In this document: positions 21,827-31,083 of the stretch, in pieces
Numbering within the stretch: the stretch's first letter is position 1
How the letters are laid out: the number at the start of each line of letters is the position of its first letter
Source: Planctomycetota bacterium
GTDB lineage: Bacteria > Planctomycetota > MHYJ01 > WSZJ01
DNA: 32,451 nucleotides
Assembly (NCBI GenBank): GCA_016190145.1
Contig: JACPRD010000044.1
Coordinates: 1 to 32,451, forward strand
Direction: 5' to 3'
Notes under the pieces: generated by a model
Databases searched by the model: none
What the model saw: the letters and a program-made list of their open reading frames with translations, nothing else
Told to the model about the DNA's origin: nothing
Translations under genes and position numbers: made by a program

Positions 21827-23080
21827 TTACTTCTGCTTCACGTCGCTCTTGATCTCGCCGAACAGCCTCTTGTAACGGCTCTCGGCCAGCTGCACCTTGA
21901 ACGGGCCCGGGTCGTCTCCTACGCCACCGGCGTAGTCGAGAGGCGAACCCCCTCAGCACAAGGCCATTTTGCCCTTCTGGGCCTGCTCACCGGTCTTGCT
22001 GTTCCAGACCGTCACGACGGGCGTGAACGTCGGGGGCGCGAAGGTGTGATACTCCTCGCCCGAAGCGCCGTACACGTGGACCGAGGTGACCTGGATGCTC
22101 ACGGTCGAGCCGTTCAGGTCGAAGTCGAAGTCGATCTTGCAGTCCATGCCCCACGCGACCTTCGTCGTCTCGTCCTTCGTGACGGAGACGGGCTGCATGT
22201 TGCCCTTCTTCATCAGGGCCGACTGGGTCGCCGACTTGCACTCCCCGCCGAGGAACTCCCAGGAGCCCGTCGGCACCACCACGGCCTTGTCCTTGCCGTA
22301 AGCGGCGTCGATCCAGGTCTGGCCGTTCTGGAAGATGGCGCTCGTGAGGCGTCCGAGGGACTTGTGGCCGGAGAGGGCGTCGAGCTTGCCCGTCTCGCCC
22401 GCGTACTCCTTCACGTACACTTTCTTGCCGTTCTCGGCGACCTTGAGCTCGTAGAGCGTCCCGCCGAGATTGACGACGGCCGAGAGCGGGCTCGCGTAGC
22501 CGGTGAGGCCGACGCTGACCGCGTCCTGGCCGTTCTCGTCGTACTTCCCGTTGTTGTTGTTGTCCAGGATGCCGATCGGCACCTTGTTCACCGTCGCGGT
22601 CCAGTAGCCGCTGCGCTGCCAGCTCCAGGCGCCGCCTTTGCCCTTCTGGAAGCGGACGGCGTAGGGCGCCATCGTTCCATCCTCGTACACGACGCCGACG
22701 AGGCACGCCGCGCCGTCGGTCTTGAGGCGTTCGTCGTACTTGCCGTCGCCGTTGCCGTCGACTTCGATGGCGAACTCCTCGGCCTTGACGGAGACTCCGG
22801 GCTTGCCCTTGACGGGAAGCGCCATGATCTGGCCGCCGTCCTTGCTGGTCACGGCCGCGTAGCCGCCGTGAAACGTCTTGATGTTCCAGTCCTTCAGGAC
22901 GGGCACGTACGTCGTTTCATAGGCCTTCCAGCCCTGGTCCTCGAGTCCCGGCTCGGCCCTGTTCGGGTTGCCCTGGGGTTCGGGTTTGGGCTTGTCAGGC
23001 TTGGCCACCGTGCCGCCGCCTTCCGCGAACGCCAGGCTCGCGGCGAGGGCGAAGGCGAGAGTGGCGACGCCAACTCTCAT
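21827..23080 (-). CDS. Candidate secreted selenoprotein with Cys-Sec-Gly-Gly motif
   Basis: Seen: a signal peptide (MRVGVATLAFALAASLAFA), a Pro/Lys-rich linker (25-45), and a beta-rich domain with two acidic calcium-loop-like segments (DGNGDGKYDE 108-117; DNNNNGKYDENGQD 173-186). An in-frame TGA at codon 376 comes directly after Cys375 (KMALC). The same frame continues for 41 codons with the same high GC third positions (GGSPLDYAGG through FKVQLAESRYKRLF), then TAA, with a terminator 30 bases on. A stem-loop matching the bacterial SECIS pattern follows the TGA. Read through, the product is 417 residues with Sec at 376; otherwise it is 375 residues ending in Cys. Other cysteines are 126, 281 and 314. 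GGGAGGTG lies about 6 nt before the ATG. Known selenoproteins use Sec as a redox residue. A CU pair followed by Gly recalls the C-terminal GCUG of thioredoxin reductase, as a motif only. Function is unknown. A recent nonsense mutation is the main alternative. Confidence 0.75.
21915..21955 (-). promoter_or_regulatory. TGA codon with SECIS-like stem-loop
   Basis: On the minus strand, TGA (21955-21953) is followed by 11 nt and then UCUC-GA-CUACGCC-GGU-GGCGUAG-GAGA. This is 7 perfect upper base pairs, 4 more below a 2-nt bulge, and a GGU apical loop 24 nt after the TGA. Extra outer pairings (GGGU with ACCC, CG with CG, beyond the 3' side) could extend the stem almost to the TGA. Bacterial SECIS elements usually place a small loop with a G at its first or second base about 16-37 nt after the UGA, so this fits. 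It is coding sequence if the TGA is read as selenocysteine. Confidence 0.7.
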
Positions 23081-23466
23081 GCTGCACCTCCCTATTAGAG
23101 TCTCCGTGTCGAAGCTTGATTGCTGGTTATACGAAGCAACGGCCCCGATATTTCCCAATTTCCGAATTTCGCACGGCCGAACTATCGGTTTCTCCACGAA
23201 TGTTCTTCCGCAACTCAGGTATTTCCGCAAGTCTCGTACCCACAAGGCCTTTCCATCCGCAATTTCAACTTCCGTCCGCTCCTGCACTTGCAAAAACCAG
23301 ACTGAACAGATCAGGATTGCCCCCTGCAAAGACCACCTTACAACCTCGCCCCCAGGACCATCATAACACGCTTAAAATCTGGGAGTTGCGTCAGTTTCCG
23401 CCAAAACGTAAACCCCCCAATACACGCGCCCCCCAGAACAGGACGTCCTCCCGCCCCAATCGTTAC
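23081..23466. other. Upstream region of the candidate selenoprotein gene, lower GC, no gene seen
   Basis: This stretch is clearly less GC-rich than its surroundings and holds no convincing coding sequence on either strand. It must carry the promoter for the minus-strand selenoprotein gene. TATGAT on the minus strand at 23365-23360 is a possible -10 box, but no good -35 lies at the right distance, so this is weak. Open frames across it lack ribosome sites and coding bias. Confidence 0.4.
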
Positions 23467-23504
23467 GCTTTCGCAAAGGGGGGCGCAGCCCCCCGAGCGA
23501 AAGC
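23467..23504. repeat. Nested perfect hairpin
   Basis: GCTTTCGC pairs with GCGAAAGC, and inside it GGGGGGC pairs with GCCCCCC around a GCA loop. The two stems are separated by 3 and 2 bases. It overlaps the distal arm of the inverted repeat at 23494-23695 and lies downstream of the HDOD gene on the minus strand. It could end HDOD transcription, though no T-run follows. Confidence 0.7.
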
Positions 23505-23695
23505 GGCGCGGAGGGTTGAGGCGGCGAAGCGGAGGCGGCGCGGAGAAGGGCCGCCGGGTAATCCGGAACGCGGGTCCAACCCGCGAGCAACACCCGCAGC
23601 TAACCGCAGTTCCACCCTTCGATCCCCGGCCCGGCGTGCCCTTCTCAGCGCCGCCGCAGCGCAGCCGCCTCAACCCTTCGCGCCGCTTTCGCTCG
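23494..23695. repeat. 58-bp-arm inverted repeat covering the 3' end of the HDOD gene
   Basis: The arms at 23494-23551 and 23638-23695 are inverted copies matching at 51 of 58 positions, separated by 86 bases. The right arm includes the last eight codons and stop of the HDOD gene (ASESGAKG-stop) and the bases after it. The left arm is therefore an inverted copy of a coding 3' end. The spacer has a GCGGGT/ACCCGC hairpin. The transcript would fold into a very stable 3' structure. Confidence 0.85.
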
Positions 23696-24560
23696 CGCCG
23701 CTGACCTGAAGGATCATGTCCGCGATCGACCGCTCACTGTCCACCGCCGCCATCATCTCGAAATAGTCCTCCTGCGGCAGACCCAGCACCTCCCACGCCT
23801 TCTCGTCAAAATGGTGCGGCTCGCAGGACCCCGCACACGCCACCCCCTTCGACCGCGCCGCGAAATTCGCGAAATACAGCGTCGCCGGCAACACCTCGTT
23901 CTGGTACGTCGACGCCTGATGGTGCGTCGCGATCGCTTCGATCGACTCCCGCGACAGGTTCCACGCCTTCGCCAGCCACGCCCCCACCTCGGCGTGCGTC
24001 GTCGCCAGAATCTCCCCCTCCACCGACGCAAACGACGCCGACCGCTCCTGCGCCAGCTTCACGATCGCCGTGTATTCCTTCGTCGCATACCCGAGCAGGA
24101 TGATCTTCCCCACGTCGTGCAGCAGCCCCGTCACGAACGCCTGCTCCGGCTCCGACCGGCCCATCCGAAGCGCCAGCCGCTTCATCAGCCCCGCCGTCAC
24201 CGCCGAGTGCTGCCAGAACTTCGTGAAGTCCTCGCGCTGCTTCTTCGACAGCGTCTTGAAGATCCGCAGGATGGACAGCGAGAGGACGAGGTTCTTGATG
24301 CGGCCGAAACCGAGAAGCGCGATCGCGCGGTTGAGGTCGCTCACCTTCTGCGGCAGCCCGAAGTACGCGGAGTTCACGAGTTTCAGAATCTGCCCGGAAA
24401 GCGAAGAGTCGCGGATGATGACGTTCGTGACGTCCTGCGAGGACGTGTTGGGGTCCTCGAGCAGGTTGAGCACGAACGTCGCGATTTCAGGAAGGGTCGG
24501 AAGCGCGTCGATCCGCCGCGAGATTTCCTTGAGCGTCAGCTTGTCGTCAGTTTGCGCCAT
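23670..24560 (-). CDS. HDOD-domain signalling protein
   Basis: This 296-residue protein has an HDOD domain across residues about 12-210. Landmarks are the opening ISRRIDALPTLPEIATFVLNLLEDPNTSSQDV, RDSSLSGQILKLVNSAYFGLP, NRAIALLGFGRIKNLVLSLSI and LLHDVGKIILLGYA. HDOD proteins are regulators related to HD phosphohydrolases and usually have lost the metal ligands. Here an HD pair (LLHDVGK) and later THHQAS are still present, so some activity cannot be excluded. The C-terminal part has no recognised output domain. The ATG at 24560 is preceded by TTTCCCCTCACATCT, with no Shine-Dalgarno sequence, so initiation is atypical or leaderless. The last codons form one arm of a long inverted repeat. Confidence 0.88.
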   Translation of the reverse strand: MAQTDDKLTLKEISRRIDALPTLPEIATFVLNLLEDPNTSSQDVTNVIIRDSSLSGQILKLVNSAYFGLPQKVSDLNRAIALLGFGRIKNLVLSLSILRIFKTLSKKQREDFTKFWQHSAVTAGLMKRLALRMGRSEPEQAFVTGLLHDVGKIILLGYATKEYTAIVKLAQERSASFASVEGEILATTHAEVGAWLAKAWNLSRESIEAIATHHQASTYQNEVLPATLYFANFAARSKGVACAGSCEPHHFDEKAWEVLGLPQEDYFEMMAAVDSERSIADMILQVSGASESGAKG

Positions 24561-24655
24561 AGATGTGAGGGGAAACTTTAGCAGAAGGACGCGCTCGAAG
24601 GGAAAAAAAAGGGAGGGCTGGGGTGGAATGGGAAACCGCGGGGACGACATGAAAA

Positions 24656-24684
24656 GTGCGGGCGCGCCAGTGGCGCGCCCGCAC
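24656..24684. repeat. 29-bp GC-rich palindrome, copy 2
   Basis: GTGCGGGCGCGCC, loop AGT, GGCGCGCCCGCAC: a perfect 13-bp stem. It is the same element as 11737-11765 in inverse orientation, and both are followed by CCTCG. It lies between the groEL stop and the HDOD start, about 55 bases after groEL on the minus strand, and could end or stabilise the groEL message. Confidence 0.8.
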
Positions 24685-24738
24685 CTCGGATCGTGATGTG
24701 GAGTCTTTTCGAGTCCCTACATGTCCACTTCAAACTCC

Positions 24739-26367
<1,629 letters not shown>

Positions 26368-26437
26368 CCCGTCCTCCTCTTCGATGAATCGTGGACTTTT
26401 TCGCGGATCGGGTGCTTCACCGCGAACGTGGTCGTTC

Positions 26438-26465
26438 CTCGTTACTCGTTACTCGTTTCTCGTTA
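26438..26465. repeat. Heptanucleotide tandem repeat (CTCGTTA)4
   Basis: Four consecutive 7-bp units read CTCGTTA, CTCGTTA, CTCGTTT and CTCGTTA. The last ends exactly at the stop codon of the receiver gene, and a degenerate unit (GTCGTTC) precedes the array. It lies in the 98-base gap upstream of groEL. The period is the same as in the array at 14950-14984. Confidence 0.8.
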
Positions 26466-26849
26466 TCAGCCGACCAGGAACCTCGTCGCGAACACCTGGA
26501 TCGTCAGCATCGCCACTTCGCGGTCGAACGGACGCGGCAGAAAACTCCACACCCCCGCGTCCGCCATCTGCAGCCGGATTTCCTTCGACTCGGTCACCCC
26601 GATGAACAGGACGGGGACTTCGCAAACCGCACGCAGAAGCGACAACAGTCTCAATCCCGGCACGTCGGGCAACGTCACGTCGATGATGGACGCCCGGAGC
26701 GGCACCTTTCGTGCGATCCGAAGCGCCGACGCCCCGTCTTCGGCGTCCCACGTCTTCACCCCGAAGGCCCCCAGGACATCGGCGAGCGCCGTCCGCGTTT
26801 CGCGGTCCGGCTCGGCGACCAGCACGTTGAGGGGGATCAAGGCGTTCAC
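26466..26849 (-). CDS. Single-domain receiver protein with Lys-to-Arg change
   Basis: This protein of about 127 residues is a CheY-like receiver with no output domain. It has E13/D15 in LVAEPDRET, phospho-acceptor D57 in SIIDVTLPD, and T86 in FIGVTES near the switch position. The conserved lysine is replaced by arginine in FLPRPFD (R106), which may alter phosphorylation dynamics. No ATG lies at the start. GTG at 26849 is the most plausible start and gives a complete beta-1 strand; TTG at 26840 is an alternative, and neither has a clear ribosome site. It lies 98 bases upstream of groEL on the same strand, with the heptad array between them. Confidence 0.75.
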   Translation of the reverse strand: MNALIPLNVLVAEPDRETRTALADVLGAFGVKTWDAEDGASALRIARKVPLRASIIDVTLPDVPGLRLLSLLRAVCEVPVLFIGVTESKEIRLQMADAGVWSFLPRPFDREVAMLTIQVFATRFLVG

Positions 26850-27078
26850 GGCGTTTGGGCTCGAAGACAAGATGTCGTGGAGTGCCGAAAAGCAAACGGG
26901 GTGCCCGTGACGACCCGGGCGTCTCCTGCAGCAACCTATTGTCTTATAAAGCGTTAGGGCAACACTTCGAGCGTCCGGTCGCGCGGCACGCCTGCCAATT
27001 CCGCTCCTGCCTTCTGCGGCTGGCAGGAAACTCACCGCTGCCTTGACCGCCGAGCCCCCTTCACCTAACCTCGCCCGC

Positions 27079-28515
27079 ATGGCCTTCGCCGATCTCTCCG
27101 CCTTCTGCCGGGCGCTCGAGGAGCGCGGGTGGCTCAAGCGTGTGAAGGCGGCGGTGTCGCAGGATCTCGAGATCAGCGCGATCGCGGACCGCGGGGTGAA
27201 GAAGGGCGGGCCGGCGCTTCTGTTCGAGAACGTCACGGGCCATTCCACGCCGGTCCTCATCAACGCAGTGGCGTCCAACGACCGCCTCGCGCTTGCGCTC
27301 GAGGTCAAGGAGCTGGGCGAGCTCACGGCGAAAATGGAGGACCTGCTCGCCATCGCGATGAAGCCACCGGGGCCCGGCCTCGTGAACAAGCTCAAGATGC
27401 TGCCCAAGCTCTACGACATCGCGTCGATACTTCCGAAAACCGTCGACGACGGGCCGTGCCAGGAGGTCGTGGAGTCCGAGCCTTCGTTCCATTCGATTCC
27501 CGTCATCAAGTGCTGGCCCGAGGACGCGGGGCGGTTCATCACCTGGCCCATGGTGTTCACGCGCGACCCCGAATCCGGCGCGCGCAACTGCGGCATCTAC
27601 CGGATGCAGGTCTACGACGAGCGCACGTGCGGAATGCACTGGCACCGGCACAAGGACGGGGCGCGGCATTTTGGGAAGAGCGACCGGCTGGAGGTGGCGG
27701 TGGCGCTGGGAAGCGATCCGGCGACGGCGATGTGCGCGGCGATGCCGATGCCGCCGGACGCGGACGAGATGGTGCTGGCGGGATTTCTGCGAGGGGAAGC
27801 GGTGCGGATGGCGAGGTGCCGGACGGTGGGGCTCGAGGTGCCGGCGAACTCCGAAATCGTGCTCGAGGGGTACGTCCAGAAGGGGGAGCTGCGGCGCGAG
27901 GGGCCGTTCGGGGACCACACGGGGTTCTACTCGCTGCCGGACGACTACCCGGTGTTCCACCTGACGTGCGTGACGCGTCGGAAGAATCCGATCTACCTGA
28001 CGACGATCGTGGGGCAGCCGCCGATGGAGGACTGCTGGTTCGGGGCGGCGATCGAGCGGCTGTTCCTGCCGCTGATCAAGATGAACCTGCCCGAGGTGGT
28101 GGACGTGCACATGCCGTGGGAGGGTGTATTCCACAACCTGGTGCTGGTGACGATTCGAAAGCGGTATCCCGGGCATGCGCGGAAGGTGATGCACGCGCTC
28201 TGGGGGATGGGGCAGATGATGTTCGCGAAGGTGATCGTGGTGCTGGACGCCGAGGTGGACGTGCGGAGCTATCCGCAGGTGGCGCTATACGCGCTGAATC
28301 ACATCGATCCGTCGCGGGATTTCGAGCACACGAAGGGGCCGATGGACGTGCTGGACCATGCGAGCGTGATGTGCGGGTATGGGGGAAAGGTGGGGATTGA
28401 CGCGACGAAGAAATGGAAAGACGAGGGGATCGAGCGGGGGTGGCCGGACCCGATCGTGATGGACGAGGGGACGAAGAAGCGGATGGAGAAGTTGTGCGGG
28501 GAGCTGGGGTTTTGA
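27079..28515 (+). CDS. UbiD-family prenylated-FMN decarboxylase
   Basis: This 478-residue (de)carboxylase of the UbiD family depends on prenyl-FMN supplied by a UbiX-type partner. Family marks are the opening DLSAFCRALEERGWLKRV, GPALLFENVTGHSTPVLIN, NCGIYRMQVYDERTCGMHWH for cofactor and metal binding, LEGYVQKGELRREGPFGDHTGFY carrying the catalytic Glu/Arg network, and the C-terminal HALWGMGQMMFAKVIVVLD. In quinone synthesis such enzymes (UbiD or MenA-futalosine-route decarboxylases) remove a ring carboxylate. UbiE at 14159-14869 would fit the same pathway, but related enzymes act on other aromatics. The ATG at 27079 is the natural start. There is no Shine-Dalgarno sequence upstream, and the in-frame TTG at 27043 seems unlikely. 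Confidence 0.92.
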   Translation: MAFADLSAFCRALEERGWLKRVKAAVSQDLEISAIADRGVKKGGPALLFENVTGHSTPVLINAVASNDRLALALEVKELGELTAKMEDLLAIAMKPPGPGLVNKLKMLPKLYDIASILPKTVDDGPCQEVVESEPSFHSIPVIKCWPEDAGRFITWPMVFTRDPESGARNCGIYRMQVYDERTCGMHWHRHKDGARHFGKSDRLEVAVALGSDPATAMCAAMPMPPDADEMVLAGFLRGEAVRMARCRTVGLEVPANSEIVLEGYVQKGELRREGPFGDHTGFYSLPDDYPVFHLTCVTRRKNPIYLTTIVGQPPMEDCWFGAAIERLFLPLIKMNLPEVVDVHMPWEGVFHNLVLVTIRKRYPGHARKVMHALWGMGQMMFAKVIVVLDAEVDVRSYPQVALYALNHIDPSRDFEHTKGPMDVLDHASVMCGYGGKVGIDATKKWKDEGIERGWPDPIVMDEGTKKRMEKLCGELGF

Positions 28516-28708
28516 TGTCTTTGGGATCGGGCCTAACATCGGGGTCGGAAGTGGCGTACATTTCCGCGGCGTGGGGATCCCAGGTGTTCGTTCCAGCGCC
28601 AACGGACCCCATTTCATTCTGAAACGCGCCCGCCGCAATTCCCGTCAATTTCAGCCCCTAGCGTCGGCCCAGAAGTTGCACCTTCCGTACCCGCCCGAAA
28701 CAACCACC

Positions 28709-29113
28709 ATGGACCAGAGCCCCCTTCGCATCCTCCTGCTCGACCCTAACTTCGTGACCCGGATCGCTCTCACGAGCCGGCTCGAAGCCTCGGGGTACAT
28801 GGTGCGCGCCGAAAAGTCCGTCGGCACCGCCGCCCGCGCCGCCACCGCTTCCAATTGGGACCTCATCCTCGCCAGCGCCTCCCTTTCGACCCCCGACCTC
28901 GACGCGTTCCTCGAAACCCTGAGCCTGACCGACTGCAAGTCCTCGATCTGCGTCGTCACGGAGTCCGAGGACGACGAACGCAAGAATCTCGCCGCCCGGT
29001 TCAAGGCCCGCCTCCTGCGCCACCCGGTGCGCCCGCAGTCGCTCTCCGAGTTCCTGGCCCCGAAGGCCGCGGAGCCAGAGTCGCGCCCCGCGCAATTTTT
29101 TCGCACCGCCTAG
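28709..29113 (+). CDS. Degenerate (pseudo) receiver-domain protein
   Basis: This 134-residue protein keeps the receiver-fold pattern: ILLLDPNFVTRIALTSRLEASGYMV at the start, a central WDLILASASLSTPDLDAFL, then SICVVTES and RLLRHPVRPQSL. The phospho-acceptor aspartate expected at the end of the third strand (LILxD) is replaced, since the segment reads LILASAS. The conserved Lys-Pro is His-Pro. Only the first acidic residue (D in LLLDPN) and the Thr remain. It should not be phosphorylated in the usual way and may act as a constitutive interaction module. There is no output domain and no Shine-Dalgarno sequence. It follows the UbiD gene by 193 bases, in which I see no gene. Confidence 0.72.
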   Translation: MDQSPLRILLLDPNFVTRIALTSRLEASGYMVRAEKSVGTAARAATASNWDLILASASLSTPDLDAFLETLSLTDCKSSICVVTESEDDERKNLAARFKARLLRHPVRPQSLSEFLAPKAAEPESRPAQFFRTA

Positions 29114-29149
29114 GGCGCAGCGTCGCCCAGAGGAGAAGGAAGAAAGGGA

Positions 29150-31054
29150 TTAGGCAGGTGCGGGTGGAGCCTGTTCTTCGATCTGCAGCTTCACGCCGGA
29201 GTCATGTTCGACCGACTTCCGTGTTTCCGGGTCTGCGAGGCGGAGGATGACCCGGTAGCTCCCGGAGGGAAGACCCGTGAGGCGCAGGGACCCGCAGAAC
29301 CCCGCGTTGGCGTAGGTTCCACCGAATTGACCGACCAGGTCCTGCCGGCCGAGGCGCCGCTCGGCGGGGAATTCGCGCTCGGACGCCTCGGACCGAAGCA
29401 CCAGACTCGCGTCCCCGCCCGCGGTCCGGCGGCGGAGGTCCACAACCCATCCGCTGAACGGAAGGAGTTCCCGCCGGCCCGCGGGCACCCGGACCGTTTC
29501 CGCCCTCGCGCCGTCGCCCAGCGAATCGAGCCAGCCGCGGCACGCTCCCTGACTCGCGTCGAGCCAGTCGGGCGCGCACGATCGGACCTTCACGCGGCGC
29601 AGGCGGAACGGCTGCCGGCCCTTGTGATGAAAGTAGATTCCCAGGTCCCCATGCCAGAGCTTCCCGTCGAGCCGGGCGTTGGGAATCCGGTACGTCCCCG
29701 TCTTCCACGTTCCGGTGCCGCCGAGCGAGTAGGTGTCGTGGATTTTGTAGCCTTCCTGCCAGCCCGGCACGTAGCAGATCTGCCCGCCTCCGGCGTCGTC
29801 CAGCCATTCCGCCTGGAATTCCACCGGGCAATTCCACGGGCCGCCGTGCAGATAGAACTCCTGGGGAACGCGGAAGATCGCGTTGGCGCCCTTCTCGCCC
29901 GATACCGACATCACGATCGCTCCGTCTTTGATCCTGCCGCCGTCCGCGTTCAGGATCCGCGTCAGCCCGAACGGCCCGGTCGGGGGCCAGCCCGACTCCA
30001 GCACCCGGATCTGCCGGCGGATCGCCGTGGCCTGGACGCTCGGCCACCCCTCCATCCCGTCGAGCGCCGTCCGCGCGATGCGCAGGAATTCCGGCAGCGC
30101 GGCCTCAGGCGGCAGTTCCTCCCGCGGCCGCACCATCCCGTCGAACAGCCGCCGCAGCCAGCTCCGCTTCGGCTCCTCCATCGGCGCCCACGCGGTGTCA
30201 CCCCGGATCTCGTAGCCCTTCGAGCGCAGCCCCGCCTCGAGCCGCCGCCGGCTCGGCACCGGCAGCACGAGGTCCGGCAAAGCCCCGCGCACGCCGTTCC
30301 GCCGCAGGTCGTCCTGCAGCCGCGCGAGCACGTCGTAGGCGAGGCCCGCGGCGAGAAGCCCGTTGTCCCCCGACTGCCGGCTGCGCACGTACACCGGAAA
30401 CGCCAGCACCGCGGTCGCCACTTCCGATAACCCCGCCGGCAGCATCAGATGGTGCGCCCGCGCGGGCGGCTCGCCCGCCGCGCCCGAAGCCGCCCCGTAA
30501 AACACGAAAGGCTCCCCACGCACCAGCCCCTCGAGCACGTCCGCGCGGCTCACGCAGAAACGCCCCGGCGTGCGCGACACCTCGGAGTCCCGGTCCGGGT
30601 GCAGGTCGAACGGCCCGTAGAGGCGCCCGCACAGCGCGACGGGATCGTTGAATCCCGGCGTGTCGCCGAGATTCTCGAGGTGCTCGAAGGCGAAAAGGAA
30701 GACCTGGCTGCACTCGAAGGCGCGGGGGATTTCGGCGAGGGAGCGGGCGTTGAGGTCAAGCTGAAGCGTTGGCGGCAGGCGGTTCTTCTCGCTCCAGCGG
30801 AGGAGTCGCAGGTCGCCCTGCGCGTCGAGCACGACGGCGCGGAGGTTCTCCGGCGGCCAGCCGAAGAAAGAGACGCCGAAAAGGTCGAGCGCCTGGAGGG
30901 CGTGTTCGAGTTCCGGCGGTGGAAGAGGCTGTGGGGGTTCGGAGGGAGTGAAGTTGCCGGGGACGGGGGTCACGAGGGGGATTCTTGCGCCGGGAGGGAT
31001 TCGATGGCAAGAGATCCTGAAGTCGCCCCGTGCCCTTCCACGCGCCCTTTCCAT
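29150..31054 (-). CDS. Large protein of unknown function with a beta-rich C-terminal half
   Basis: This protein of up to 634 residues is not recognised. There is no clear signal peptide. The N-terminal half (about 45-330) is mixed, with PRAFECSQVFLFAFEHLENLGDTPGFNDPVALCGRLYGPFDLHPD and a helix-rich LRRLFDGMVRPREELPPEAALPEFLRIARTALDGM. The C-terminal half (about 360-630) is strand-rich, with GTWKTGTYRIPNARLDGKLWHGDLGIYFHHKGRQPFRLRRVKVRS, which looks like a galactose-binding or jelly-roll sandwich. A last beta domain contains LRLTGLPSGSYRVILRLADPET. The start is uncertain: ATG at 31054 precedes about 27 unconvincing residues, and GTG at 30973 may be real. Neither has a good ribosome site. The next genes on this strand are ABC permeases, ending 29 bases upstream, so a shared operon is possible. 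Confidence 0.68.
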   Translation of the reverse strand: MERARGRARGDFRISCHRIPPGARIPLVTPVPGNFTPSEPPQPLPPPELEHALQALDLFGVSFFGWPPENLRAVVLDAQGDLRLLRWSEKNRLPPTLQLDLNARSLAEIPRAFECSQVFLFAFEHLENLGDTPGFNDPVALCGRLYGPFDLHPDRDSEVSRTPGRFCVSRADVLEGLVRGEPFVFYGAASGAAGEPPARAHHLMLPAGLSEVATAVLAFPVYVRSRQSGDNGLLAAGLAYDVLARLQDDLRRNGVRGALPDLVLPVPSRRRLEAGLRSKGYEIRGDTAWAPMEEPKRSWLRRLFDGMVRPREELPPEAALPEFLRIARTALDGMEGWPSVQATAIRRQIRVLESGWPPTGPFGLTRILNADGGRIKDGAIVMSVSGEKGANAIFRVPQEFYLHGGPWNCPVEFQAEWLDDAGGGQICYVPGWQEGYKIHDTYSLGGTGTWKTGTYRIPNARLDGKLWHGDLGIYFHHKGRQPFRLRRVKVRSCAPDWLDASQGACRGWLDSLGDGARAETVRVPAGRRELLPFSGWVVDLRRRTAGGDASLVLRSEASEREFPAERRLGRQDLVGQFGGTYANAGFCGSLRLTGLPSGSYRVILRLADPETRKSVEHDSGVKLQIEEQAPPAPA

Positions 31055-31083
31055 GCCCTTCCGTGTTCAGCCCTTTCCCCCCC

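Noticed and set aside
21953..21955. TGA explained by genome-wide reassignment to tryptophan or glycine
   Set aside because: TGA ends many genes here (for example at 2192, 4801, 17435 and 18772), and no other internal in-frame TGA was noticed.
23116..23709. 197-codon plus-strand frame in the gap beside the HDOD gene
   Set aside because: No ribosome site, no motif, and it runs through the inverted-repeat element; probably non-coding.
27061..28194. 377-codon minus-strand frame opposite the UbiD gene
   Set aside because: Histidine/arginine-rich shadow of a well-conserved enzyme.
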